From Corynebacterium renale (GTDB lineage: Bacteria; Actinomycetota; Actinomycetes; Mycobacteriales; Mycobacteriaceae): 64,000 nucleotides of DNA. A program made the position numbers and the translations under genes. Shown here piece by piece: positions 9,321 to 18,970 of this stretch (position 1 is its first letter; every line of letters begins with the position of its first letter). The stretch lies in assembly GCF_002563965.1 (NCBI RefSeq), contig NZ_PDJF01000001.1, positions 992,001-1,056,000 of the forward strand, written 5' to 3'. The notes under the pieces were generated by a model. The model ran no database searches, was not told the origin of the DNA, and was given only the letters and a program-made list of their open reading frames with translations.

Positions 9321-9392
9321 TTCAAGTACCTACTTGAATAATTTGGAAGGTATCCGTATCATTGAATGCGGATACCTTCCTTTCTTTTATTA
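9321..9392 (+). terminator. Double hairpin between ureC and ureE (attenuator or partial terminator)
   Basis: A palindrome TTCAAGTA/TACTTGAA (9321-9338) is followed by a 12-bp stem, GGAAGGTATCCG with CGGATACCTTCC (9345-9380), and TTTCTTTTATT. The shape is that of an intrinsic terminator inside the operon. It could let structural subunits outnumber the accessory proteins. Confidence 0.75.
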
Positions 9393-9414
9393 AACCCTCA
9401 TTTGAGGAGGAAAC

Positions 9415-9891
9415 ATGCTTATCACAGAAATCCAGGGCAACATTAAAGATCTGCCCGCAGCAGACGTAGAAGGTAAAAACCAGGAATTCTACGAGTTGCC
9501 GAACCTGGACCTCACCAAGCGCATCCAGCGCGGCACCACCACCGCGGGCCGCGAAATCGGGCTGCGCCTCGGCGAAGATTTCCGCGAACTCTACGACGGC
9601 GACATCCTCTACCAGGATGAAGACACGATCATCACGGTCAAGGCCCTGCCTACCGACGTCATCGTGATCAAGCCGAAGTCCATCTACGAAATGGGTACCG
9701 TCGCACACGGTCTGGGCAACCGCCACCTGCAGGCCCAGTTCTTCGACGCCGATAGTGAATACGGCCAGCCAGTCATGGTCGTCCAGTACGACCACACCGT
9801 CGAGCACTTCCTCGACCACGCTGGCACCGAGTACAGCCGCGAAGACCGCGTCATGCCAAAGGCTTTCCGCCATGCAGAACACTCCCACTAA
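9415..9891 (+). CDS. ureE: Urease accessory protein UreE (nickel metallochaperone)
   Basis: A 158-residue protein with the UreE peptide-binding N-domain and the metal-binding C-domain, including YEMGTVAHGLGNRHLQAQF and VVQYDHTVEHFLDHAG. The conserved His of GNRHL fits the interface nickel site. The tail is only modestly His-rich (FRHAEHSH). UreE delivers nickel to the UreG-containing activation complex. GAGGAGG precedes the start, and the last 20 bp overlap ureF. Confidence 0.95.
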   Translation: MLITEIQGNIKDLPAADVEGKNQEFYELPNLDLTKRIQRGTTTAGREIGLRLGEDFRELYDGDILYQDEDTIITVKALPTDVIVIKPKSIYEMGTVAHGLGNRHLQAQFFDADSEYGQPVMVVQYDHTVEHFLDHAGTEYSREDRVMPKAFRHAEHSH

Positions 9892-10609
9892 GCCCGGCGG
9901 TACGGCCCCAGACCTGGAGCTCGTGGTCTGGCACCTCACCGACTCCGCACTTCCGACGGGCTCCTTCGCGCACTCCGCAGGTATGGAGATGTACCTGCAG
10001 CGTGACGTGGTCACAGATCCGGACACCTACTCGGAGTGGCTCAACGGCTACATTCGCGAGCTGTCCGCAAACGAGGGCCTGATCGCCCGCTTCGCCTGCG
10101 AGATTGCCCGCGCCGCTGAAGGCCACGCCGAGGAAGCCTACGCCCAGATTGAGCTGCTCGACCAGATGGCTGCCGCAGCGATCGTGCCGAAGCAGGTGCG
10201 CGCGTCGATGGCGTCGATGGGCAAGCGCATGTCCAAGATTGCCGCGATCGTGCTCCCCGGCGAGCCCCTCGTGGAGTTCTACCAGGAAGGCCTGAACGAC
10301 GACCGCTTCCACGGCAACCCCGCGATCGTCTTCGGCCTGGCTCTGGGCTCTGCCGGCGCCGACGTGCTGACGACGGTGCGCGCGTTCCTCATGCAGCAGG
10401 CCACCTCCATGACCCAGAACGCTATCCGCGGCATCCCGCTAGGCCAAGATGCGGGACAGCGCGTGCTCACCGCTTCCTACCCTGCGATTCGGGAGGCTGC
10501 GGCGCATACTATGGAGCTCACGGAACTGGACTTGGGCGCGGCGTCGCCAGGCATCGAGCTGGCGCAGATGGCCCACGAGGGCCTGCACGCCCGCATGTTC
10601 ATGTCCTAA
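9872..10609 (+). CDS. ureF: Urease accessory protein UreF
   Basis: The frame is open from 9755, but I place the start at the ATG at 9872. It has AAAGG upstream and gives the usual length (245 residues), with UreF motifs soon after: [18 protein letters not shown]. Helical UreF acts with UreD and UreG to gate nickel insertion into apo-urease. The 20-bp overlap with ureE suggests coupled translation. Confidence 0.93.
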   Translation: MQNTPTKPGGTAPDLELVVWHLTDSALPTGSFAHSAGMEMYLQRDVVTDPDTYSEWLNGYIRELSANEGLIARFACEIARAAEGHAEEAYAQIELLDQMAAAAIVPKQVRASMASMGKRMSKIAAIVLPGEPLVEFYQEGLNDDRFHGNPAIVFGLALGSAGADVLTTVRAFLMQQATSMTQNAIRGIPLGQDAGQRVLTASYPAIREAAAHTMELTELDLGAASPGIELAQMAHEGLHARMFMS

Positions 10610-10634
10610 AAAATCACAACAAAGGAGTTTTATT

Positions 10635-11249
10635 ATGACTATCAAGATTGGTGTCGGCGGCCCTGTCGGTTCCGGCAAAACCCAGATCATTGAGCGTATT
10701 ACCCGCGCATTCGGCGATGAATTCTCCATGGCCGCAATTACCAACGACATCTACACCACCGAGGACGCCAAGATTCTGGCACGCGAAGGCATCCTGCCTG
10801 AGGACCGCATCATCGGCGTCGAGACCGGCGGCTGCCCACACACCGCAATTCGTGAGGACACGTCCATGAACGACGCCGCCTACGAAGAGCTGCTCAAGCG
10901 CCACCCCGACCTGGACGTCGTCTTCATCGAGTCCGGCGGCGACAACCTGTCCGCAACGTTCTCCCCAGAGCTCGTAGACTTCTCTATCTACATCATCGAC
11001 GTCGCCCAGGGTGAGAAGATTCCACGCAAGGCTGGCCAGGGCATGATCAAGGCTGACATGTTCGTGATCAACAAGACGGACCTGGCACCGTACGTGGGCG
11101 CTGACCTGTCCGTCATGGAGTCTGATTCCAAGAACTTCCGCCACGACAAGCCATTCGCGTTCACCAACCTGAAGACCGATGAGGGCCTGGATGCCGTCCT
11201 GGAGTGGATCCGCAAGGATGTCCTCATGACCGACCTCGCGGAGAAGTAA
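10635..11249 (+). CDS. ureG: Urease accessory GTPase UreG
   Basis: A 204-residue SIMIBI-class GTPase with P-loop GGPVGSGKT, the metal-binding CPH motif in [32 protein letters not shown] and the [13 protein letters not shown] base-recognition motif. GTP hydrolysis by UreG drives nickel transfer into UreC. The start at 10635 has AAAGGAG upstream. Longer frames starting further upstream lie inside ureF and were discounted. Confidence 0.96.
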   Translation: MTIKIGVGGPVGSGKTQIIERITRAFGDEFSMAAITNDIYTTEDAKILAREGILPEDRIIGVETGGCPHTAIREDTSMNDAAYEELLKRHPDLDVVFIESGGDNLSATFSPELVDFSIYIIDVAQGEKIPRKAGQGMIKADMFVINKTDLAPYVGADLSVMESDSKNFRHDKPFAFTNLKTDEGLDAVLEWIRKDVLMTDLAEK

Positions 11250-12128
11250 ATGCCTGACTTCCCAAAAATTGTGGGGAACCAGCCGTACGTGCCGCGCAAT
11301 CCTATCGGTGAGCTGGAGCTGACCATCGCTCCGCGCGCGGGCAAGTCGGTGGCAACCCACCAGTTCCACCAGGGTTCCATGAAGCTCATGCGCGCCCACT
11401 ACCTGGACAAGTCGGGTCAGGTGTACTACACGCTGATCATCCCCGGTGGTGGCTACTTGGGCGGCGACGATTACACCCTCGACATCACCGTGGAGGAGGG
11501 CGGTTCGCTGCTGCTCACCGGCCAGGGTGCCACGAAGGTGTACCGGACCCCGGACGATTACTGCGCCCAGGTGATGACCGTGAAGATGGCACCGAATTCC
11601 GTCTTCGAGTACATTCCTGACCAGCTGATTTTGTACCGTGATTCCCGCTACCGCCAGTTCACGGAAGCGCACCTGGATTCGCAATCCAGCTTCCTCACCG
11701 CGGAGATCATCACGCCGGGCTGGGACCCGAAGGGTGGGTCCTTCCTCTACGACGAGGCCCGCCTGCACACCCGCCTCTTCATCGACGGGAAACTGCAGGT
11801 CATCGACAACCTCTACGTAGAACCGAAGGGCGAGCGCTTCCACACCGACCAGATGGTCATCCTGGAAGGCTTCACGCACGTCGCGACGCTGCTGGCATAC
11901 GACCCGCAGCTTAACGACGAGCACGTGGACACCCTGCGCCGCATGCTTAACGAGTACGAGGGTTCCACCCCAACGCGCGCCTCGATTACGCGCACCCAGG
12001 GTGGGGCGTTGGCCGTGCGTGCCCTGGGTACGTTAACGGAGGACCTGTATAAGCTGCTGTTGGTGGTCGCAGATTACCTGCGCGGTGAGTTCCGGGGCCA
12101 AGGCCCGATCAACCTGCGCAAGTACTAG
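11250..12128 (+). CDS. ureD: Urease accessory protein UreD (UreH)
   Basis: A 292-residue protein that starts directly after the ureG stop. It has the UreD features GGGYLGGDDYTLDITVEEGGSLLLTGQGATKVYRT and EYIPDQLILYRDSRYRQ. UreD scaffolds the apo-urease-UreF-UreG complex. Gene order ureABCEFGD is the corynebacterial arrangement. The ArsR gene begins 29 bp later. Confidence 0.94.
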   Translation: MPDFPKIVGNQPYVPRNPIGELELTIAPRAGKSVATHQFHQGSMKLMRAHYLDKSGQVYYTLIIPGGGYLGGDDYTLDITVEEGGSLLLTGQGATKVYRTPDDYCAQVMTVKMAPNSVFEYIPDQLILYRDSRYRQFTEAHLDSQSSFLTAEIITPGWDPKGGSFLYDEARLHTRLFIDGKLQVIDNLYVEPKGERFHTDQMVILEGFTHVATLLAYDPQLNDEHVDTLRRMLNEYEGSTPTRASITRTQGGALAVRALGTLTEDLYKLLLVVADYLRGEFRGQGPINLRKY

Positions 12129-12157
12129 ACCGATATTTTTCACTAGGATAGGTAACC

Positions 12158-12463
12158 ATGGACGAAATTTTGGATAAAGCAGACGAATGGTCCCGCGTGT
12201 TCAAACTCATGGGTGACTCAACTCGCCTGCGTCTGATGGCTGTCCTTCACGACCGTGGTGCCGGAAACACCACCGTCACCCAGCTTGCGGAATTAACCGG
12301 CGTGCGCGTGGCCACGGCCTCTGCCGCGCTGCGTGCCATGGAACACTCCGGTGTTGTCAGTAGTAAGCGTGACGGCCGCGAGGTCCGCTACACGCTTGAA
12401 GATGACAGTGTGCACCGGATTTTGCACCACGTTGGTTTCCACCACGCCGATCACGAGCATTAA
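12158..12463 (+). CDS. ArsR-family regulator with His-rich tail, probable metal sensor
   Basis: A 101-residue winged-helix protein: VFKLMGDSTRLRLMAVLHDRG, then VTQLAELTGVRVATASAALRAMEHSGVVSSKRDGREVRYTL. The C-terminus HRILHHVGFHHADHEH carries eight His plus Asp and Glu, like the alpha5/tail nickel-cobalt sites of mycobacterial NmtR and KmtR. No Cys of the ArsR alpha3 type is seen. Position behind ureD suggests nickel or another divalent metal, which is inference. It may repress its own operon or the importer at 3390-6269. Confidence 0.85.
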   Translation: MDEILDKADEWSRVFKLMGDSTRLRLMAVLHDRGAGNTTVTQLAELTGVRVATASAALRAMEHSGVVSSKRDGREVRYTLEDDSVHRILHHVGFHHADHEH

Positions 12464-12464
12464 A

Positions 12465-12493
12465 AAATGGCCCCTCGGGGCCATTTCTTTTTG
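12465..12493. terminator. Intrinsic terminator shared by arsR and the convergent DJ-1 gene
   Basis: A stem AAATGGCCCC/GGGGCCATTT with a 2-base loop is followed by CTTTTT on the + strand and A-rich sequence on the other side. It fits a bidirectional terminator. Confidence 0.85.
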
Positions 12494-12497
12494 CTAT

Positions 12498-13052
12498 TTA
12501 GCGGCGGTCCTTGTGTGACCCCTCGGCGAGTTCCTCAACGAACTTGGCGTTGAAAGCCTCAAGGTCGCGAGGCGTACGCGAGGTGACCAGGCCCTTGTCG
12601 CAGACGACCTCGGAATCCTCCCATTTCGCGCCTGCGTTCACCAGGTCGGTGCGCAGGGAAGGGTAGGACGTAACGTTCTTATCGCGAACGGCCTCTGCCT
12701 CAATGAGCAGCCATGGGCCGTGGCAAATAGCGGCGATGGGCATGCCTGCCTCGTTGTGCTTCTTCACAATCTCGACGGCTGCCTCATCCATACGGATCTG
12801 GTCGGAATTGCTCGTGCCGCCCGGGATGAGGATGCCGTCGAAAGTCGTGCCGGCGGCTAGCGCGTCGGCCGTGGTCTGGTCGACTGCAACTTCTGCGCCC
12901 TTCTTGCCGGTAATGGAGCCAGCCTCAGGGGCCAGGACCACGACGTTAGCGCCCGCATCCTTGACCGCCTGAGCTGGGCTCTGCAGCTCGGAATCCTCGA
13001 ACTGGTCGGTGGAAATAACAGCGACGGTCTTGCCGGAAAGATCGTAAGTCAT
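12498..13052 (-). CDS. DJ-1/PfpI-family protein (class I glutamine amidotransferase-like)
   Basis: A 184-residue protein with the nucleophile elbow AAICHGPWLL (Cys) and the nearby motif ILIPGGTSNSDQIR. The FEDSE segment supplies the Glu typical of PfpI/YhbO-like proteins. Members act as stress-linked deglycases, glyoxalases or proteases, and the substrate here cannot be told. It is monocistronic, with an AGGATG-type site before the start at 13052. Confidence 0.88.
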   Translation of the reverse strand: MTYDLSGKTVAVISTDQFEDSELQSPAQAVKDAGANVVVLAPEAGSITGKKGAEVAVDQTTADALAAGTTFDGILIPGGTSNSDQIRMDEAAVEIVKKHNEAGMPIAAICHGPWLLIEAEAVRDKNVTSYPSLRTDLVNAGAKWEDSEVVCDKGLVTSRTPRDLEAFNAKFVEELAEGSHKDRR

Positions 13053-13141
13053 AAATACATCCTTTCGTTTTGTTGATATGACCCCACGGTAACGGCGTTG
13101 GGAATACCTTTCAAGGGAAACCGGTGTGCGCTGGGCGGATA

Positions 13142-13173
13142 TAAAAATTCCCCCCGGCCGGGCGGCCGGAGGG
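13142..13173 (-). terminator. Terminator of the AI-2E exporter gene
   Basis: Read on the - strand, a CCTCCGGCC/GGCCGGGGGG stem is followed by AATTTTTAT just after the stop at 13189. Confidence 0.75.
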
Positions 13174-13188
13174 ACGTCGTGAAGCGGT

Positions 13189-14586
13189 TTAGTCTGCAGA
13201 TTTGCCTGGAGTGATCTTCTTGGCCATGTGGACGATGTTGTCCTTGACCGCGGTGAATGCCTCCGACGGTGTCATCGTTTCACCCTTTGACGTGGCAATT
13301 TCGATGTCTTCGATGGTGATCTCGCCGGCGCGCAACGCCACCATCTCGGAGTGGTAACGCACCCACACCGCGATGGACGCAGCAACCGGGACCGCCAGGA
13401 AGGCGCCCAGAATGCCGAAGAGGCCGCCGCCTACCGTCACCGCGAGCAGCACGATTGCGGCGTGGAGGTTCATGGCCTTGGACTGCAGCATCGGCTGTAG
13501 CACGTTGCCCTCGATCTGCTGGACGATCAGGATCAGCGCCAAGACCAACAGCGCATTGGTCACGCCGTTGGTCACCAGTGCCACCACCACGGCCAAGGCA
13601 CCGGCGGTGAATGCACCGATGATTGGGATGAAGCCACCGAAGAACGTGATCACAGCCAGCGCCAGCGCCAGCGGGACGTCCAGAACGATGAGGCCCAGGC
13701 CGATGAAGAAGGCGTCAACGAAAGACACGATCGCCTGGGTGCGGATGAAGCCGCACAAGGTGTTCCACGTGCGGGTCAGGACCTCGGTGAGGTGCCAGCC
13801 GATGTTGCCACCGGTGTAGGAACGCAGCCACGGTAGGAAGCGCACGCCGTCCTTGAGGAAGAAGAAAGTGAGAACCAGCGTAATCGCGGCGGTGGTGAGG
13901 AAAGAGGTGGCGATGGAAACGCCGCTGAACACGCCGGAGGCAATGTTCTGGGAATTGTTCTGGAGGAAGTCGGTGGCGGTGTTGATCAGGTTGTCGATCT
14001 CTTTTTCCAGCTCGCCCAACTCCAAGTTCAGTGGTGGACCCTGGATCCACTCCAGCAGACGGTTGAGGCCTTCGCGGGCGCGGTTGGCAAGTTGCGGAAT
14101 TTGATCAGAAATCGACGGCGCAATCGCGGCGATGATTCCGCCAACGATGCCCATGGCGCCGACCATCCCGATGATGGTGGCCAGAGCCGGAGGAACCTTA
14201 TTGCCGCGCATGAATTTCACGGGCGGCCACAGGACCGTACTAATGAGGAGGGCCAGAATTGCGGGCAGGATGCCTGCCCAAATGATGCCCATGCCCTGCC
14301 AGAGAATCCAGCCGGCCACGACGATGATGATAAACCGCAGTGCCCACCGCGCGATCGTGGCACCGTCGCGACCGAGGATGATGGAGCGGTCGGTGATGGA
14401 ATCGTCGTCGAGGTGTGGGTCTTCGCCTGCGTTTTCTTCGATGGCGGCGGGGAGTTCCTCGGCGAAAGCTTCGCGGGCCTCGGCGCTGATGTCATCTTGT
14501 GGGGCGGTGGTTTCAGCACGCCGGGTGATGTCTTCGGAATGTTGTCCGAAAGCGTCCGGTGAGCTGTCTTTATCCTTGCTGCTCAT
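13189..14586 (-). CDS. AI-2E family transporter
   Basis: A 465-residue membrane protein with an acidic N-terminal tail of about 75 residues and about eight helices, including GFIPIIGAFTAGALAVVVALV and IEGNVLQPMLQSKAMNLHAAIVLLAVTVGGGLFGILGAFLAVPVAAS. These are the hallmarks of the AI-2E/TqsA family (PF01594). Members export signals or exchange ions, and the substrate is unknown. It is a single gene facing away from dnaK. Confidence 0.9.
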   Translation of the reverse strand: MSSKDKDSSPDAFGQHSEDITRRAETTAPQDDISAEAREAFAEELPAAIEENAGEDPHLDDDSITDRSIILGRDGATIARWALRFIIIVVAGWILWQGMGIIWAGILPAILALLISTVLWPPVKFMRGNKVPPALATIIGMVGAMGIVGGIIAAIAPSISDQIPQLANRAREGLNRLLEWIQGPPLNLELGELEKEIDNLINTATDFLQNNSQNIASGVFSGVSIATSFLTTAAITLVLTFFFLKDGVRFLPWLRSYTGGNIGWHLTEVLTRTWNTLCGFIRTQAIVSFVDAFFIGLGLIVLDVPLALALAVITFFGGFIPIIGAFTAGALAVVVALVTNGVTNALLVLALILIVQQIEGNVLQPMLQSKAMNLHAAIVLLAVTVGGGLFGILGAFLAVPVAASIAVWVRYHSEMVALRAGEITIEDIEIATSKGETMTPSEAFTAVKDNIVHMAKKITPGKSAD

Positions 14587-14653
14587 GAGTGATAACCCTA
14601 CACGCTGGTGTTTTTGGTGTCATCTAATGTCAGACTACGCCCAGACAAAGAAA

Positions 14654-14773
14654 GTTGAGTCGGGTGGGAATAACTTTGGGGCTTGTTCGTTGTACTGGGT
14701 GTGAGGTTGAGTGGCACAGGCTCAAGGGCTGTGCTACAGTGGCTCACTAGAAGTTGAGTCACCCGCACTTAAC
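14654..14773 (+). promoter_or_regulatory. dnaK promoter region with HspR (HAIR) operators and SigH-like promoter
   Basis: Two HAIR-type inverted repeats are visible: GTTGAGT-N7-GCTCAAG at 14706-14726 and GTTGAGT-N7-ACTTAAC at 14753-14773. A weaker third half-site pair is at 14654-14674. Overlapping the first part is GGGAATA-N15-CGTTGTA (14666-14694), which fits the SigH -35/-10 pattern known in corynebacteria. This implies HspR repression plus SigH activation on heat or thiol stress. Confidence 0.8.
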
Positions 14774-14812
14774 TTAAGATGAAAAGCTTAACAATCAGGA
14801 GGAATATTTACT

Positions 14813-16654
14813 ATGGCACGCGCAGTAGGCATTGACTTAGGTACAACAAACTCTGTTGTTTCCGTACTCGAAGGTGGTGAGCCCACCGTTATCGCTAACG
14901 CTGAAGGCTCCCGCACCACGCCTTCGGTCGTAGCGTTTGCAAAGAATGGCGGCGAGGTCCTTGTTGGCCAGCCGGCAAAGAACCAGGCGGTCACCAACGT
15001 CGACCGCACCATTAGCTCCGTCAAGCGCCACATCGGTACTGACTGGACCGTTGAGGTAGATGACAAGAAGTACACCCCGCAGGAAATTTCCGCACGTATC
15101 CTGCAGAAGCTGAAGCGCGACGCAGAGGCTTACCTGGGTGAGGATGTCACCGACGCAGTTATTACCGTCCCTGCATACTTCGAGGACGCACAGCGTCAGG
15201 CAACCAAGGAAGCTGGCCAGATCGCAGGCCTGAACGTCCTGCGCATCGTCAACGAGCCAACCGCCGCGGCTCTGGCTTACGGCCTGGAGAAGAATGATGA
15301 AGAGCAGACCATCCTGGTCTTCGACCTTGGTGGCGGTACGTTCGACGTCTCCCTGCTGGAGATTGGCGACGGCGTCGTGGAAGTCCTGGCAACCGCCGGT
15401 GACAACCAGCTCGGTGGCGATGACTGGGATCAGCGTATTGTTGACTGGCTCGTCGAGAAGTTCAAGAACCAGAACGGCATCGACCTGACCAAGGACAAGA
15501 TGGCCCTGCAGCGTCTGCGTGAGGCAGCAGAGAAGGCAAAGATTGAGCTGTCCGCTTCCCAGCAGACCTCCATCAACCTGCCGTACATCACCGTCGACGC
15601 AGACAAGAACCCACTGTTCTTGGATGAGACCCTGACCCGTTCCGAGTTCCAGAAGATCACCCAGGACCTGCTGGATCGCACCAAGAAGCCGTTCAACCAG
15701 GTACTGGCTGACGCTGACATGAAGATCGGCGACATTGACCAGGTTGTTCTGGTCGGTGGCTCCACCCGTATGCCAGCAGTCTCCGAGCTGATCAAGGAAC
15801 TGACCGGCGGCAAGGACGCAAACAAGGGTGTCAACCCTGACGAGGTCGTTGCAGTGGGTGCAGCCCTGCAGGCAGGTGTTCTCCGCGGCGAGGTCAAGGA
15901 TGTTCTGCTTCTCGACGTCACCCCGCTTTCTCTCGGCATCGAGACCAAGGGCGGCGTGATGACCAAGCTCATCGAGCGCAACACCACCATCCCAACCAAG
16001 CGTTCGGAGACCTTCACCACGGCAGAAGACAACCAGCCTTCCGTCCAGATCCAGGTCTTCCAGGGCGAGCGTGAGATGGCAGCAGCTAACAAGCTGCTCG
16101 GCTCCTTCGAACTTGGCGGCATCGCTCCGGCACCACGTGGCGTCCCACAGATCGAGGTCACCTTCGACATCGACGCTAACGGCATCGTCCACGTGACCGC
16201 GAAGGACAAGGGCACCGGCAAGGAAAACACCATCACCATCCAGGATGGTTCCGGCCTCTCCCAGGAGGAGATTGACCGCATGGTCAAGGATGCTGAGGCT
16301 CACGCCGAAGAGGACAAGAAGCGCCGCGAAGAGCAGGAGACCCGCAACTCTGCAGAGTCCCTGGTCTACCAGACCCGCAACGCCCTGAAGGAGAACGAGG
16401 ACAAGATCTCCCAGGACGTCAAGGATAAGGTTGAAGAGGCCGCAAAGGGCGTCGAGGAAGCTCTCAAGGGCGAGGACCTGGATGCTATTAAGGCAGCCGT
16501 CGAGAAGCTGGCAACCGAGTCCCAGGAAATGGGCAAGGCTATCTACGAAGCCGCAGCTAACCAGGGCACCACGGAAGCTGGCCAGGCCGATGGCGACGAC
16601 GTAGTCGACGCAGAGGTCGTTGACGAAGACGACACCAAGGACGGTGACAAGTAG
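14813..16654 (+). CDS. dnaK: Chaperone DnaK (Hsp70)
   Basis: A 613-residue Hsp70: N-terminal ATPase domain with [43 protein letters not shown] and [13 protein letters not shown]. The substrate-binding domain and a lid with the acidic tail [17 protein letters not shown] follow. AGGAGG precedes the ATG. It is first in dnaK-grpE-dnaJ-hspR, with its last base shared with the GTG start of grpE. Regulation by HspR is indicated by the upstream HAIR sites. Confidence 0.98.
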   Translation: MARAVGIDLGTTNSVVSVLEGGEPTVIANAEGSRTTPSVVAFAKNGGEVLVGQPAKNQAVTNVDRTISSVKRHIGTDWTVEVDDKKYTPQEISARILQKLKRDAEAYLGEDVTDAVITVPAYFEDAQRQATKEAGQIAGLNVLRIVNEPTAAALAYGLEKNDEEQTILVFDLGGGTFDVSLLEIGDGVVEVLATAGDNQLGGDDWDQRIVDWLVEKFKNQNGIDLTKDKMALQRLREAAEKAKIELSASQQTSINLPYITVDADKNPLFLDETLTRSEFQKITQDLLDRTKKPFNQVLADADMKIGDIDQVVLVGGSTRMPAVSELIKELTGGKDANKGVNPDEVVAVGAALQAGVLRGEVKDVLLLDVTPLSLGIETKGGVMTKLIERNTTIPTKRSETFTTAEDNQPSVQIQVFQGEREMAAANKLLGSFELGGIAPAPRGVPQIEVTFDIDANGIVHVTAKDKGTGKENTITIQDGSGLSQEEIDRMVKDAEAHAEEDKKRREEQETRNSAESLVYQTRNALKENEDKISQDVKDKVEEAAKGVEEALKGEDLDAIKAAVEKLATESQEMGKAIYEAAANQGTTEAGQADGDDVVDAEVVDEDDTKDGDK

Positions 16655-17259
16655 TGACTACCCCTCACGAGATGCCCGACGATCCGGGTGCTCCTGAGGT
16701 CACCGACGAGGAGGCCACAGCAGCACCGGGACCCGAACTGGAACCGGAAGAAGAGGCCGTCGTCGAAGGCAACGAGCTTGACCCTGACGCAGTCCCCGTG
16801 ACCGACCCCGTAGCCGAAGCCGAAGCAGCCCTCGCCGAACGCACCGAGGACCTGCAAAGGCTGACAGCCGAATACACCAACTACCGCCGCCGCACCGACC
16901 GGGAGCGCACCGCCGCAATCGAAGGTGCAAAGGCAGCGGTCGTGGCAGAACTCCTCCCCATCCTCGACGACCTGGAACTCGCCGCACAACACGGCGACCT
17001 CGAAGGCCCCTTCAAGGCCTACGCGGAAAAACTCCAGTCCACCGTCGCGGGCCTGGGAGTCACCGGCTTCGGTGAACCCGGCGAGGAATTCAACCACGAC
17101 ATCCACGAAGCCGTCCAGGATATTTCCACCGGCGACGACAAAGCGATCGGCACGGTCCTGCGCCGTGGCTACCGCATCGGCGACCGAGTGATCCGCACCG
17201 CGATGGTCGTCATCGACGACGCGCCTGCAGAAGACGCAGCAGACGGGGACAACGCGTAA
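16654..17259 (+). CDS. grpE: Nucleotide exchange factor GrpE
   Basis: A 201-residue protein with a long acidic N-terminus, a coiled-coil helix ([30 protein letters not shown]) and the beta-wing end [20 protein letters not shown]. It accelerates ADP release from DnaK. The GTG start overlaps the dnaK stop by one base, so translation is coupled. Confidence 0.95.
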   Translation: MTTPHEMPDDPGAPEVTDEEATAAPGPELEPEEEAVVEGNELDPDAVPVTDPVAEAEAALAERTEDLQRLTAEYTNYRRRTDRERTAAIEGAKAAVVAELLPILDDLELAAQHGDLEGPFKAYAEKLQSTVAGLGVTGFGEPGEEFNHDIHEAVQDISTGDDKAIGTVLRRGYRIGDRVIRTAMVVIDDAPAEDAADGDNA

Positions 17260-17277
17260 AGCACCCCCGTACTCACA

Positions 17278-17352
17278 CGGCGGCACCGCCGCCACCGACG
17301 GACCCTTCACGGGCCCGGCGACGGTGGTGCGGTGCCGCCCTTTTAGTTATTT
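17278..17352 (+). terminator. Large GC hairpin between grpE and dnaJ
   Basis: CGGCGGCACCGC and CCACCG in the left half (about 17278-17298) pair with CGGTGG and GCGGTGCCGCC (about 17321-17340). TTTTAGTTATTT follows. It resembles an intrinsic terminator within the operon and may reduce dnaJ-hspR relative to dnaK-grpE, or mark a second transcript start. Confidence 0.65.
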
Positions 17353-17386
17353 AGAATTAGAACAAAACACACACTAGGAGGACCCC

Positions 17387-18568
17387 ATGGCCGAAAGGGA
17401 ATGGGTAGACAAAGATTATTACGCCGACCTTGGGGTGAGTAAAAACGCCACCCACGACGAAATTAGGAAAGCGTACCGCAAAATAGCGCGCGAAAATCAC
17501 CCGGACAAGAAACCGGGCGATAAAGCCGCCGAAGAAAAATTTAAGCGTGCCGCAGCGGCGTACGACGTCGTCGGCGACGAAAACAAGCGCAAGGAATACG
17601 ACGAATTTCGCACCATGGTCAAAAATGGTGGCGGGTTTGGAGGTTCCGGGTTCCCGGGCGGGTTTCGCTCGTCGGGCGGCCAAGCGGGATTCCAAGACTT
17701 CGACCTCTCCGACCTCTTCGGAGGAGGAGCTGGTGGACAAGGTGGAGGCTTTTTTGAAGGCGGCGGTCTTGGTGACATCTTCGGTGGCTTCGCTCACCGT
17801 GGCGGCGGTGCTCGGAAGTCAGCTCGGCCGACGCGCGGGGCGGACGTCGAGACGCAAATAACCCTCGACTTCCGCGAAGCCGCAACCGGCACCACCATCC
17901 CCCTGAACATCTCCGGCGAAGCGCCGTGCGGGACCTGCCACGGCTCGGGGTCGAAGACGGGTAAGAAAAAGAAGTGCGCTACTTGCGACGGCTCCGGCTA
18001 CACGCAGCAACAGCGCGGCACCTTCGGCTTCTCCGCACCATGCTCCACCTGCGGTGGCGACGGCGAAGTCATCGAAGACCCGTGTGGCACCTGCAACGGG
18101 ACGGGGACCGTCCACCGGACGCGCTCGATCACGGTGCGCATCCCGGCCGGCGTGACCGACGGTCAGAAAGTACGCCTCGCTGGCCAAGGCGAAGCCGGGC
18201 CCAACGGCCGCCCCGCCGGTGACCTGTTCGTCACCGTGAGCGTGCGCCCCGACAAGGTCTTCACCCGCAAAGGCGACGACCTCCAAGTCACCGTGCCCGT
18301 ATCCTTCGCCGAACTGGCCCTCGGCGAGACGCTCACCGTCCCGACCCTGGACAAACCCGTCCGCGTGAAGGTCCCCGCCGGCACCCGCTCCGGGCGCACC
18401 CTGCGCGTGCGTGGCCGCGGCATCAAGAATGGGGACCTGCTGGTCACCGTCGAGGTCAAGGTCCCTGAGAAGCTTGACGACGCCGCCCGCTCCGCCCTGC
18501 GCACCTACGCCCAAGCAGAACGCGACTCGGGCTTCGACCCCCGGGCCGGTTGGGAAGGGGCGGTCTAA
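17387..18568 (+). CDS. dnaJ: Chaperone DnaJ (Hsp40)
   Basis: A 393-residue type I Hsp40: J domain with HPD ([10 protein letters not shown]), a Gly/Phe-rich stretch, and four zinc-binding CxxCxGxG-like repeats ([32 protein letters not shown]). The C-terminal substrate domains follow. It stimulates DnaK ATPase and delivers clients. The stop is immediately followed by the hspR start. Confidence 0.97.
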   Translation: MAEREWVDKDYYADLGVSKNATHDEIRKAYRKIARENHPDKKPGDKAAEEKFKRAAAAYDVVGDENKRKEYDEFRTMVKNGGGFGGSGFPGGFRSSGGQAGFQDFDLSDLFGGGAGGQGGGFFEGGGLGDIFGGFAHRGGGARKSARPTRGADVETQITLDFREAATGTTIPLNISGEAPCGTCHGSGSKTGKKKKCATCDGSGYTQQQRGTFGFSAPCSTCGGDGEVIEDPCGTCNGTGTVHRTRSITVRIPAGVTDGQKVRLAGQGEAGPNGRPAGDLFVTVSVRPDKVFTRKGDDLQVTVPVSFAELALGETLTVPTLDKPVRVKVPAGTRSGRTLRVRGRGIKNGDLLVTVEVKVPEKLDDAARSALRTYAQAERDSGFDPRAGWEGAV

Positions 18569-18970
18569 ATGGTAGACAGCCAAGGACGACAAGTCTTTGT
18601 GATCTCCGTAGCCGCCGAACTCGCGGGCATGCACGCCCAGACCCTGCGCCAATACGACCGCCTAGGCCTGGTCACCCCGGAGCGCACCAAAGGCGGCGGG
18701 CGTCGCTACACCCACCAAGACATTGCGGCGCTGCGCAAAATCCAGCGGCTTTCGCAAGACGACGGCGTCAACCTCGCCGGTATCAAGGAAATCCTGGACC
18801 TGACCCGCCAGAACCGAAGGCTGCGTGACCGGGTCGCTGAACTCGAGGAAGAAAACGCCGCCCTCCGCGACGCCGCCCAAGGCCGGCCCCGCCCCGAACG
18901 TATCGCCGGCGGGGAGATCGTTCCCGTGCCCCGCAACGTGGCCATCGAAATGTGGATCCCCCGCGACTAG
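18569..18970 (+). CDS. hspR: Heat-shock repressor HspR (MerR family)
   Basis: A 133-residue MerR-like regulator: FVISVAAELAGMHAQTLRQYDRLGLVTPERTKGGGRRYT helix-turn-helix, then a helical part DRVAELEEENAALRDAA. HspR binds HAIR sequences with DnaK as corepressor, giving a feedback loop with the sites before dnaK and clpB in this window. The 3' end overlaps the converging DUF1023 gene by 4 bp. Confidence 0.95.
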   Translation: MVDSQGRQVFVISVAAELAGMHAQTLRQYDRLGLVTPERTKGGGRRYTHQDIAALRKIQRLSQDDGVNLAGIKEILDLTRQNRRLRDRVAELEEENAALRDAAQGRPRPERIAGGEIVPVPRNVAIEMWIPRD

